Assembly (NCBI GenBank): GCA_030432795.1 | Contig: JAUILW010000226.1 | Span: 1-5,972 of the forward strand | Source: Gammaproteobacteria bacterium | Lineage (GTDB): Bacteria > Pseudomonadota > Gammaproteobacteria > Pseudomonadales > Azotimanducaceae | Direction: 5' to 3' | Length of the DNA: 5,972 nucleotides | Shown: piece by piece, positions 1 through 5,139 of the stretch | Position numbering within the stretch: position 1 is the first letter of the stretch | Layout of the letters: every line of letters starts with the position of its first letter | Notes under the pieces: model-generated | Seen by the model: the letters and a program-made list of their open reading frames with translations, nothing else | What the model was told of the DNA's origin: nothing | Databases searched by the model: none | Made by a program: the position numbers and the translations under genes

Positions 1-305
1 CCACCGGGCGCCGCCACAAGCCCGGGGGCTGTGACATCGATGGTAATGCCGCTGCCACCGGCATCGACCAGCGTCAGCTTGCGTGCTTCCAGCGCTTCGG
101 TCGCCGCAGTTTTCAGCTCGTTGATGCGCTGTCCGGCAGCCTTACGCGCCTCCGGCGGCATCTTGCCGAGGCCTTTTAGCAGCCCCGTGATGCGCCCTTT
201 GCGGCCCAGATAGGCCACGCGAATCTGCTCCACGGCGTCAGGCGTCGCTGCCTGCGCAAGTGCTGAGACGAGCGCTGCTTTGAGCTCGGATACGTCGTCC
301 GCCAC
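1..305 (-). CDS. pheS: Phenylalanyl-tRNA synthetase alpha subunit, N-terminal part (cut by window edge)
   Basis: This is the N-terminal 101 codons of the alpha subunit of cytoplasmic phenylalanyl-tRNA synthetase, which with the beta subunit (PheT, presumably beyond the left edge) charges tRNA-Phe. The visible part is the N-terminal helical, coiled-coil-forming region that contacts tRNA. It contains the conserved YLGRKGRIT stretch (residues 32-40), a KMPPEARKAAGQ helix and the IDVTAPG strand that leads into the catalytic domain. The catalytic motifs lie outside the window. The start is read as GTG at 305-303, giving MADDVSELKAAL. A GAGGGG Shine-Dalgarno-like stretch lies just upstream, and no ATG is available in frame at the right place. 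It follows rplT by 53 nt on the same strand, as in the conserved infC-rpmI-rplT-pheST order. No phenylalanine-rich leader peptide like E. coli pheM fits in the gap. Confidence 0.95.
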   Translation of the reverse strand, partial: MADDVSELKAALVSALAQAATPDAVEQIRVAYLGRKGRITGLLKGLGKMPPEARKAAGQRINELKTAATEALEARKLTLVDAGGSGITIDVTAPGLVAAPG

Positions 306-329
306 CGGTTGATCCCCTCGGAAGTAAGT

Positions 330-354
330 GCCGCGGAGCTTTGCACTCCGCGGC
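330..354 (-). other. Stem-loop between rplT and pheS
   Basis: A perfect 9-bp GC-rich inverted repeat lies just after the rplT stop codon: 330-338 pairs with 346-354 around a 7-nt loop. On the minus strand the bases after it (ACTTACTTCC) are not a U-run, so it does not look like an efficient intrinsic terminator. It may partly terminate, stabilise the 3' end after processing, or set the rplT-to-pheS ratio. Only the structure itself is seen; the role is inferred. Confidence 0.5.
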
Positions 355-358
355 TCCG

Positions 359-742
359 TTACGCGGCCTGCGCGTCGTCGGGTGCTGCGGCGAGCGCTTC
401 TTTGGCGGCCTCGGCGAGGGCGGCAAAGGCGGACTTCTCGTGCACAGCAAGGTCTGCCAGCACTTTGCGATCCACTTCAATGCCTGCTTTCTTGAGGCCA
501 TCAATCAGCCTGCTGTAGGACAGGCCGTGCTCCCGCGCACCGGCGTTGATACGCACGATCCACAGGGAACGGAACTGCCGCTTGCGTTGCCGGCGATCGC
601 GGTAGGCGTTCGTACCCGCCCGGACCACGGCTTGCTTGGCAACACGATAGGTACGGCTCCGCGCTCCGTAGTATCCGCGGGCCGCCTTTAATACCTTTTT
701 GCGACGCGCCTTCGAGGCGGCGCCAGATTTTGCTCTCGGCAT
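359..742 (-). CDS. rplT: 50S ribosomal protein L20
   Basis: Ribosomal protein L20 binds 23S rRNA early in 50S assembly. In several bacteria it also represses its own operon at the translational level. The 127-residue protein shows the hallmark GYYGARSRTYRVAKQAV (about residues 23-39), YRDRRQRKRQFRSLWIVRINA (about 47-67) and the C-terminal domain motif GLSYSRLIDGLKKAGIEVDRKVLADLAV. The family is normally about 118 residues; the extra length is an alanine-rich acidic C-terminal tail (APDDAQAA). The ATG at 742-740 follows the rpmI stop by 9 nt with a GGGG ribosome-binding stretch in between, implying cotranscription and coupling with rpmI. Confidence 0.98.
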   Translation of the reverse strand: MPRAKSGAASKARRKKVLKAARGYYGARSRTYRVAKQAVVRAGTNAYRDRRQRKRQFRSLWIVRINAGAREHGLSYSRLIDGLKKAGIEVDRKVLADLAVHEKSAFAALAEAAKEALAAAPDDAQAA

Positions 743-751
743 GGCGGCCCC

Positions 752-952
752 CTAACGCGCTTTCTTCGGCAGCATGCGATCGAGGCCTGCTACGTCTGCT
801 GGTGATACTGCTTCAAGTCCGCGCAGCTGACGCTTTCGCTTCATGCTGCGACCCGTGAAGTTGTGGCCACGATTCGTGGCGCGGTGTTTGAAACCGTTGG
901 CTGTGCGGCGAAACCGCTTGGCAGCACCACGGTGGGTCTTCATCTTCGGCAT
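752..952 (-). CDS. rpmI: 50S ribosomal protein L35
   Basis: Ribosomal protein L35 is a small, very basic protein of the large subunit. The 66-residue product has the family's opening MPKMKTHRGAAKRFRRTANG and the later HNFTGRSMKRKRQLRGL stretch, matching the usual length of about 65. The frame is open upstream to 976, but the start is placed at the ATG at 952-950. This gives the canonical N-terminus and has a GGAG Shine-Dalgarno (963-960) 7 nt upstream. It sits between infC (77 nt gap) and rplT (9 nt gap). In E. coli the rpmI translation start is the target of L20 repression and rplT is coupled to it. The structured infC-rpmI gap here is compatible with that scheme, though the L20 site was not proven. 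Confidence 0.97.
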   Translation of the reverse strand: MPKMKTHRGAAKRFRRTANGFKHRATNRGHNFTGRSMKRKRQLRGLEAVSPADVAGLDRMLPKKAR

Positions 953-973
953 TACAATGCTCCACGCATTCCG

Positions 974-989
974 CACCGCTATTGCGGTG
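974..989 (-). promoter_or_regulatory. Hairpin upstream of rpmI, possible part of an L20 translational operator
   Basis: A 6-bp stem (CACCGC at 974-979 with GCGGTG at 984-989) with a 4-nt loop lies 21 nt upstream of the rpmI start codon in the infC-rpmI gap. L20 autorepression through structured RNA ahead of rpmI is known in E. coli. Assigning that role here is inference from position, because the bases that L20 would recognise cannot be verified by eye. Confidence 0.35.
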
Positions 990-1005
990 GTGTTTCTTTT
1001 TACTG

Positions 1006-1029
1006 GATTCCGGCAGCAGCCGAGGAATC
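1006..1029 (-). other. Bulged stem-loop directly after the infC stop codon
   Basis: On the infC strand, GATTC (1029-1025) pairs with GAATC (1010-1006) and CGGC (1022-1019) with GCCG (1014-1011). The two stems are separated by a 2-nt bulge and capped by a 4-nt loop. The following bases are A-rich rather than U-rich, so this is not an intrinsic terminator. It may be a processing or stabilising element, or part of the rpmI control region together with the hairpin at 974-989. Confidence 0.35.
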
Positions 1030-1611
1030 TCAGGCTTCGCTCGCCTGCGGCTCCTGTGCGGCCTGCTTGCTGGACGACTTCTTACGGCGCGGTGCCAACA
1101 CCATGATGACCTGCCGGCCCTCGAACTTCGGCGCCGCTTCCACGGTCGCCATCTCTTCTAGGTCCTTCTCAATTCGGTGCATCAGCTCCATGCCGATCTC
1201 CGGGTGCACTACCTCGCGCCCGCGAAACCGGAGGGAGACTTTGGCTTTGTCACCGTCCTCAAGGAAGCGCTTCAGGTTGCGTAGTTTTACCTGATAGTCG
1301 CCTTCTTCAGTGCCCGGGCGAAACTTCATCTCTTTGACCTGGGTCTGCTTCTGCTTCTTACGCTGCGCAGCCTTGGTCTTTTTCAGTTCGAAGAGATGCT
1401 TGCCGTAGTCCATGACTTTGACAACCGGCGGTTCCGCATCCGGTGCTATCAACACCAGATCCAATCCCGCTCGTCGGGCTGCGCCCAACGCTTCGTCCCG
1501 TGACACGACACCGACCTGTTCTCCGTCGGCGCCAATCAATCGCACGTCGTGAGCCCGAATATCCTCGTTGAGAATGCTCCGCTCTACGCGCTTCGCTCCA
1601 CTTTTCTTAAT
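1030..1611 (-). CDS. infC: Translation initiation factor IF-3, AUU start codon
   Basis: IF-3 binds the 30S subunit, prevents premature joining with 50S and checks the start codon and initiator tRNA. The N-domain carries INEDIR-like SILNEDIRAHDVRLIG, then APDAEPPVVKVMDYGKHLFE leads into the lysine-rich linker. The C-domain has VKEMKFRPGTEEGDYQVKLRN and KVSLRFRGREVVHPEIG. The start is placed at ATT (1611-1609): a GGAG Shine-Dalgarno (1622-1619) lies 7 nt upstream, the product then begins (M)KKSGAKRVERS, and no ATG, GTG or TTG suits the family N-terminus. The frame stays open to 1743, but those 44 residues look unlike IF-3. AUU is the known infC start in E. coli, where IF-3 discriminates against it and so represses itself. 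The protein is 193 residues against about 180, with a Ser/Gln/Ala/Glu tail of about 15 residues. It heads the infC-rpmI-rplT-pheS operon. Confidence 0.96.
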   Translation of the reverse strand: MKKSGAKRVERSILNEDIRAHDVRLIGADGEQVGVVSRDEALGAARRAGLDLVLIAPDAEPPVVKVMDYGKHLFELKKTKAAQRKKQKQTQVKEMKFRPGTEEGDYQVKLRNLKRFLEDGDKAKVSLRFRGREVVHPEIGMELMHRIEKDLEEMATVEAAPKFEGRQVIMVLAPRRKKSSSKQAAQEPQASEA

Positions 1612-1662
1612 AAACGCTCTCCATTCGCTTTCCTGTCTATCCGCTCGCCCCACCACTTCATC

Positions 1663-1694
1663 AAAAACGGTTTTTGCGAGCAAACAGAAAACCG
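1663..1694 (-). terminator. Candidate attenuator (hairpin plus U-run) in the infC leader
   Basis: On the infC strand, CGGTTTT (1694-1688) can pair with AAAACCG (1674-1668) around a 13-nt loop, followed at once by five T residues (1667-1663). This is the layout of an intrinsic terminator, though the stem has only three GC pairs. It lies about 52 nt upstream of the infC start and downstream of the candidate promoter, so it would act as a leader attenuator. The same bases also form a 7+7 palindrome (CAAAAAC / GTTTTTG, 1662-1676), which could instead be a protein-binding site. Confidence 0.35.
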
Positions 1695-1756
1695 CAGCGC
1701 TCAACACCGGGCCTGCCCTTCTGAGCTGGCGCCGCTGTTGCAACTGCGGTCATTCT

Positions 1757-1795
1757 GGCACACGGCGCTTTCGCCATGGCCCACGGCATTGTGCC
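1757..1795 (-). other. Nested inverted repeat in the infC leader
   Basis: GGCACA (1757-1762) is complementary to TGTGCC (1790-1795), and inside it GGCG (1764-1767) pairs with CGCC (1772-1775). If transcription starts near 1799, this would be the first structure in the infC leader RNA. No U-run follows. Function unknown. Confidence 0.3.
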
Positions 1796-1805
1796 GAGGC
1801 CGAGC

Positions 1806-1833
1806 AGTCTACACCGCTGGAATGCCCACGCAA
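1806..1833 (-). promoter_or_regulatory. Candidate sigma-70 promoter for infC-rpmI-rplT-pheS
   Basis: On the minus strand TTGCGT (1833-1828) and TAGACT (1811-1806) are separated by 16 nt. They resemble the -35 and -10 hexamers, matching 3/6 and 4/6 of the consensus. Transcription would start near 1799 and give a leader of almost 190 nt, which includes the nested repeat and the attenuator-like hairpin. A promoter is needed somewhere here because no co-directional gene precedes infC within the window. The exact site is a prediction. Confidence 0.4.
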
Positions 1834-1926
1834 AGCGTATCGTCGCGCACTGCCCCTTTCGTTTTCGCCGGTTTACGCCCGCGTTCGCGCACTGCCGCGC
1901 ATTTTCCCGTTCTTTTCCAAACGACG

Positions 1927-1957
1927 CTCTAAACGAAACGTTGCATTTTCGTTAGAG
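1927..1957. promoter_or_regulatory. Imperfect palindrome overlapping the P450 promoter, possible TetR operator
   Basis: CTCTAAACGAAA (1927-1938) is the reverse complement of TTTCGTTAGAG (1947-1957) apart from one extra A, with 8 nt between the arms. It overlaps the candidate -35 element and spacer of the promoter driving the P450 gene, where a repressor would block RNA polymerase. The TetR-family gene lies directly downstream of the P450 gene, so it is the obvious candidate to bind here. The assignment is inferred from position and symmetry. Confidence 0.45.
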
Positions 1958-1968
1958 ATGATTACCAT
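1941..1968 (+). promoter_or_regulatory. Candidate promoter for the P450-TetR pair
   Basis: TTGCAT (1941-1946) and TACCAT (1963-1968) are spaced by 16 nt and resemble sigma-70 -35 and -10 elements (3/6 and 4/6 matches). Initiation near 1975 would leave a short leader before the ATG at 2001. The hexamers are weak, so the promoter may need an activator or the site may be slightly different. Confidence 0.35.
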
Positions 1969-2000
1969 ACGCCGCCTCAACCACTACGGAACACCGCACC

Positions 2001-3242
2001 ATGAGCGAAGCCCGCATCACCCACGAATATCCAGACGCCTGGACGATGCCGCTGGCCGATATCGACGTTGGCCAGGGGCGGCTATTTCGCGACGATATGC
2101 ACGCCGACTACTTCGCGCGCCTGCGCCGCGACGCACCGGTGCACTTCTGCCCGGAAGGCCCCTTCGGCCCCTACTGGTCGGTGTCGAGTTATCGCCTGAT
2201 CAAAGACGTGGATGAAAACCACGAGCTGTTCAGCTCCGAGCCAAGCATCACCATCTTCGACCAGCCCGAAGACTTCTACATGCCCATGTTCATCGCCATG
2301 GACCGGCCGAAGCACGACCAGCAGCGCAAAGTGGTGCAGCCGGTGGTGTCTCCGCGCAATCTGGCGAACCTGGAACCGATCATCCGCGAACGTGTGGGCC
2401 GTATCCTGGACGAGCTTCCCGTGGGCGAGACGTTCAACTGGGTGGACCGCGTGTCCATCGAGCTGACCACGCAAATGCTCGCCACCATCCTCGGCTTTCC
2501 GTTCGAGGAGCGTCGCAAGCTTACGCGCTGGTCTGATATCACCACCGCCGGCCCCGAGAGCGGCCTGGTGGAAACCGTGGAGCAACGCCGCGAGGAATTG
2601 CTGGATTGCCTGCAGTACTTCATTGCCCTGTGGAACCAGAAGGTCAAGGAGCCGCCCACCGGCGACATGATTTCCATGCTGGCGCATGGCGAGGCGACGC
2701 GAACCATGGAGCCGATGGAGTACCTCGGCAACGTGCTGCTGCTCATCGTCGGCGGTAACGACACCACCCGGAACTCCATTACCGGTGGCGTGCTGGCGCT
2801 GAACCAGTACCCGGAAGAGTACGAAAAACTACGCGCCAATCCCGCGCTCATCCCCAACATGGTCGCGGAAATCATCCGCTGGCAGACGCCGCTGGCGCAC
2901 ATGCGACGAACGGCCAACCGCGACACCCTGCTCGGCGGCCAGCAGATCAAGGCTGGCGACAAGGTGGTGATGTGGTACGTGTCCGGCAACCGCGACGAAA
3001 CCGTGTTCGAGGACGCGGAGCGGCTCATCATCGACCGACCCAACGCCCGCCAGCACCTGTCCTTCGGCTTCGGCATCCACCGCTGCATGGGCAACCGGCT
3101 CGGCGAGATGCAGCTGCGTGTGCTTTGGGAGGAGATCCAAAAGCGCTTTCACAAGATCGAGGTGGTGGGTGAGCCGCAGCGCGTGCCTTCACCGTTCGTG
3201 AAGGGCTACACTGCGCTCCCCGTGAGAGTACATACCTTATAG
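2001..3242 (+). CDS. Cytochrome P450, CYP153-like (terminal alkane/fatty-acid hydroxylase type)
   Basis: A soluble 413-residue bacterial class I P450. It has the I-helix oxygen-activation motif GGNDTT (251-256), the K-helix ExxR as EIIR (290-293) and the heme-binding loop FGFGIHRCMG (355-364) with Cys362 as the heme thiolate ligand. Several stretches resemble CYP153 enzymes as I remember them: FGPYWSV (55-61), MFIAMDRPKHDQQRK (96-110), RVSIELTTQMLA, the extended LLIVGGNDTTRNSITGGVLALN (247-268) and IIRWQTPLAHMRRTA (291-305). CYP153 enzymes hydroxylate the terminal carbon of medium-chain alkanes or fatty acids with electrons from a ferredoxin and ferredoxin reductase. Neither partner gene is in the window, so electrons must come from elsewhere. 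The ATG at 2001 has only a weak GGA ribosome-binding stretch. The TetR gene follows after 3 nt. Substrate and exact subfamily are inferred. Confidence 0.92.
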   Translation: MSEARITHEYPDAWTMPLADIDVGQGRLFRDDMHADYFARLRRDAPVHFCPEGPFGPYWSVSSYRLIKDVDENHELFSSEPSITIFDQPEDFYMPMFIAMDRPKHDQQRKVVQPVVSPRNLANLEPIIRERVGRILDELPVGETFNWVDRVSIELTTQMLATILGFPFEERRKLTRWSDITTAGPESGLVETVEQRREELLDCLQYFIALWNQKVKEPPTGDMISMLAHGEATRTMEPMEYLGNVLLLIVGGNDTTRNSITGGVLALNQYPEEYEKLRANPALIPNMVAEIIRWQTPLAHMRRTANRDTLLGGQQIKAGDKVVMWYVSGNRDETVFEDAERLIIDRPNARQHLSFGFGIHRCMGNRLGEMQLRVLWEEIQKRFHKIEVVGEPQRVPSPFVKGYTALPVRVHTL

Positions 3243-3245
3243 CCC

Positions 3246-3848
3246 ATGACGCTCGAGGCGTTTCGCAAGAGCCGAGCCAAAGAAAAAAAGCAGGCGATCA
3301 TCGACGCAGCCACGCGGCTGTTCGCTGAGCACGGCCTGCAGTCGGTATCCATGGCACGCCTGGCCGATGCGGCAGGCGTGTCCACCGCCACCGTGTACCG
3401 GCACTTCAGCGCCAAGGAAGACATCTTCGCAAGTGTGGTGCGCTACCTTGTGGAGGATGTCATCGTCGCATCAGCAGAAGCGCCGATGGAGGCCCGCGAC
3501 GCCCTGCGCGAACTCTGCCTGCGATACGCAATGCTCCTCAGCGACGAGCTGGTGCTCGGCTGTTTGCGAGCGGTAATCAACGAGCCGGACTCCGGCTTCC
3601 GCGAACACCTGGCCACCCATGGCGCGGCCATATTTTTGAATGAGTTCCAGGCGGAGATTGCCCGGCATGTGTCACAGCCCGATGCGGATCGCTTCCAGGC
3701 GGGCATGGAGCTGCGCGGCGCCATAGAGCATTTCACTCTGGTGCCGGGTCTGCTGTTCAGGGACGCGCCCTCCCCTGCCCAGGTGGAAACCATGGTTGAG
3801 CGGACGCTTGCCTCGTGGCGCAAGCGTTGGGTTACTCCGGATCGATGA
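3246..3848 (+). CDS. TetR/AcrR-family transcriptional regulator
   Basis: A 200-residue TetR-family repressor. The N-terminal DNA-binding domain is clear: AIIDAATRLFAEHGLQSVSMARLADAAGVSTATVYRHFSAKEDIFASVV covers residues 17-65, with the helix-turn-helix recognition helix at STATVYRHF. The helical C-terminal half would bind a ligand and form the dimer; it is not specific enough to name the ligand. It starts 3 nt after the P450 stop without a good Shine-Dalgarno of its own, so it is probably translationally coupled and cotranscribed. This arrangement suggests autoregulation with the P450 gene, perhaps through the palindrome at 1927-1957, and a lipid-like inducer. Its 3' end overlaps the 3' end of the convergent dehydrogenase gene by 17 bp. 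Confidence 0.93.
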   Translation: MTLEAFRKSRAKEKKQAIIDAATRLFAEHGLQSVSMARLADAAGVSTATVYRHFSAKEDIFASVVRYLVEDVIVASAEAPMEARDALRELCLRYAMLLSDELVLGCLRAVINEPDSGFREHLATHGAAIFLNEFQAEIARHVSQPDADRFQAGMELRGAIEHFTLVPGLLFRDAPSPAQVETMVERTLASWRKRWVTPDR

Positions 3849-4653
3849 TCGGCACCCAGTTGCCGAGGTAGTTGGCGCCGTCCACCACGAGATCGGTGCC
3901 GGTGATGTAGCGCGCGGCCGGCGAACAGAGATACACACACATCGCCGCGGTCTCGTCCACACGCCCGAGCCTGCCAGCCGGAATCTGCTCGGTCGCCAGC
4001 TGCTCGTAGTCCGCTTTGTCAGACGCCGCGAACTCCTCTTCGCGCACACCCTCGGTTTCGATGGTGCCGGGGGCAATGCAGTTCACCGTGACATTGTGCC
4101 GCGCCCAGTGAAAAGCCAGGGACTTGCTCAGATTCACTACCCCGGCGCGCGCTGCTCCGGAGTGCGCAAAGTCCGGCGCGCCGCGCGCGTAGGAGTAGAT
4201 GTGCACGATGTTGACGATGGCGCCAAAGCGGTTGCCAACCATGTGCCGGCCGACGCGGCTCGTCATGTTCCAGGTGCCGTTGAGATTCAGGTCGATCACT
4301 GAGCGCCAGCCGTTGTCACTGATGTCCAGCGGCCGCGACGGAAACTGGCCGCCGGCGTTGTTGATGAGGAAGTCGATGCGGCCCATCTGCGCAACCGCCT
4401 GTTCCACCGTGGCATCCACCTGCGCCAGATCGCGGATGCTCATGGCCAGAGGCAGGCAGCGCACACCGAGTGCGCGCACCATCTGCGCCGTTTCGTCGAG
4501 GGTTTCCTGATGGCGGCCGGTAACCACAGAGTGCGCGCCGAGCCGGGCGAATGCCAACGCCACCTCGCGACCGATGCCACGACCGCCGCCGGTGACTAAC
4601 ACCACCTGGTCAGCAAAGAGGCCTGGCGCAAACACATCGAGCGGCGCGGTCAT
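3832..4653 (-). CDS. Short-chain dehydrogenase/reductase, trans-2-enoyl-CoA/dienoyl-CoA reductase-like
   Basis: A 273-residue NAD(P)-dependent SDR with a Rossmann fold: TGGGRGIG (21-28) binds the dinucleotide and NNAG is at 98-101. The region NNAGGQF, HSGAARAGVVNLSKSLAFHW (164-183) and VNCIAPG resembles peroxisomal trans-2-enoyl-CoA reductase (PECR) and its bacterial relatives, sometimes annotated as citronellol-type dehydrogenases. As in that group, the classical catalytic YxxxK is absent; aligned on the KAGV block, Tyr becomes Ser165 and Lys becomes Arg169. Tyr153 could substitute, as a similarly placed Tyr does in 2,4-dienoyl-CoA reductase. A role in reducing or oxidising an acyl-CoA or terpenoid intermediate is inferred. 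The ATG at 4653-4651 has a good GGAGAA Shine-Dalgarno (4663-4658). It is convergent with the TetR gene (17 bp overlap) and divergent from the CMD pair. Confidence 0.9.
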   Translation of the reverse strand: MTAPLDVFAPGLFADQVVLVTGGGRGIGREVALAFARLGAHSVVTGRHQETLDETAQMVRALGVRCLPLAMSIRDLAQVDATVEQAVAQMGRIDFLINNAGGQFPSRPLDISDNGWRSVIDLNLNGTWNMTSRVGRHMVGNRFGAIVNIVHIYSYARGAPDFAHSGAARAGVVNLSKSLAFHWARHNVTVNCIAPGTIETEGVREEEFAASDKADYEQLATEQIPAGRLGRVDETAAMCVYLCSPAARYITGTDLVVDGANYLGNWVPIIDPE

Positions 4654-4680
4654 ACGATTCTCCGGTACGGTTGAGCCGTG

Positions 4681-4686
4681 TATCCT
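4681..4686 (+). promoter_or_regulatory. Possible -10 element for a leaderless CMD mRNA
   Basis: TATCCT matches 4/6 of the sigma-70 -10 consensus and ends 6 nt before the ATG at 4693, so transcription could begin at or next to the start codon. A poor -35 (TTCTCC, 4658-4663) lies 17 nt upstream, inside the dehydrogenase ribosome-binding region. The absence of a Shine-Dalgarno before 4693 fits a leaderless message, but this is weak evidence. Confidence 0.25.
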
Positions 4687-4692
4687 AACCGC

Positions 4693-5139
4693 ATGACCTG
4701 GCTTGAAGGCAACGCAACTGCAGCGACCGATCTCAGCACCGTGCTGGGCGCGCGGCCGGAACTGCTGAGCCGCTACGACGCTTTCTACTCAACGCTCTGC
4801 CGATCCGAATCAGTACCAGATCGGTTGCGCGAGCTGTGCCGGCTGCGCATCGCCGCCGTGCACGGCTGTGACGAGGAGTGGCGGCAGCGCGACGGACACT
4901 GCTCGCAAGCGGAGCTGACGGCGCTCGAGCGTGGTGACTTCACCGTGTTCTCCGCCGAGGAACAGACGGTGCTGGCCGTGGCCGACGCCATCCCGTTCAA
5001 TCACCACGGCCTGCAGGACGACCAGGTGCAGGCGGTGCAGGCGATTCTCGGTAACCGCGGCACCGTCGCCCTGCTTACCGCCTGCGCCTTCTTCGACGTG
5101 GTCTGCCGCTGGAAAATCACTTTAGGAGTGTCTGCCTGA
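4693..5139 (+). CDS. Carboxymuconolactone decarboxylase (CMD)/AhpD-like family protein, single-cysteine type
   Basis: A small all-helical protein (148 residues from the ATG) of the CMD/AhpD superfamily, which includes 4-carboxymuconolactone decarboxylase and the alkylhydroperoxidase AhpD. The core signature is LRELCRLRIAAVHGCDEEWRQR (residues 45-66): it has the family's GCxxEW version, where Cys59 occupies the first active-site position and the second is not cysteine. The downstream helix VALLTACAFFDVVCRWKITLG is the typical C-terminal segment. True substrate is unknown; many such proteins are misannotated as decarboxylases. A GTG at 4678 would add five residues; the ATG is preferred but neither has a Shine-Dalgarno. 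Its stop codon overlaps the start of the next, homologous gene by 1 nt (TGATG), so the two are surely cotranslated and may form a heteromeric complex. Confidence 0.85.
   Translation: MTWLEGNATAATDLSTVLGARPELLSRYDAFYSTLCRSESVPDRLRELCRLRIAAVHGCDEEWRQRDGHCSQAELTALERGDFTVFSAEEQTVLAVADAIPFNHHGLQDDQVQAVQAILGNRGTVALLTACAFFDVVCRWKITLGVSA

Noticed and set aside
306..358. pheM-like leader peptide controlling pheS
   Set aside because: The 53-nt gap holds no start codon followed by a run of Phe codons, only a hairpin without a U-run.
974..1001. Plus-strand intrinsic terminator (GC hairpin followed by a T-rich run)
   Set aside because: No plus-strand gene ends near here; all genes around it read on the minus strand. 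The hairpin is better considered as part of the rpmI control region.
1612..1743. Extended infC start at ATG 1743-1741 (44 extra residues)
   Set aside because: The added residues do not resemble IF-3, and the ATT at 1611-1609 has a well-placed Shine-Dalgarno and gives the family N-terminus.
1612..2000. tRNA gene or small protein gene in the infC-P450 gap
   Set aside because: No T-loop (GGTTCRA-type) or cloverleaf pattern was seen, and the open frames there lack ribosome-binding sites and recognisable sequence.
2276..3094. Minus-strand open frame of 272 codons opposite the P450 gene
   Set aside because: It is the antisense shadow of a clearly recognisable P450; its composition (Ser, Arg, Met rich) is typical of such shadows.
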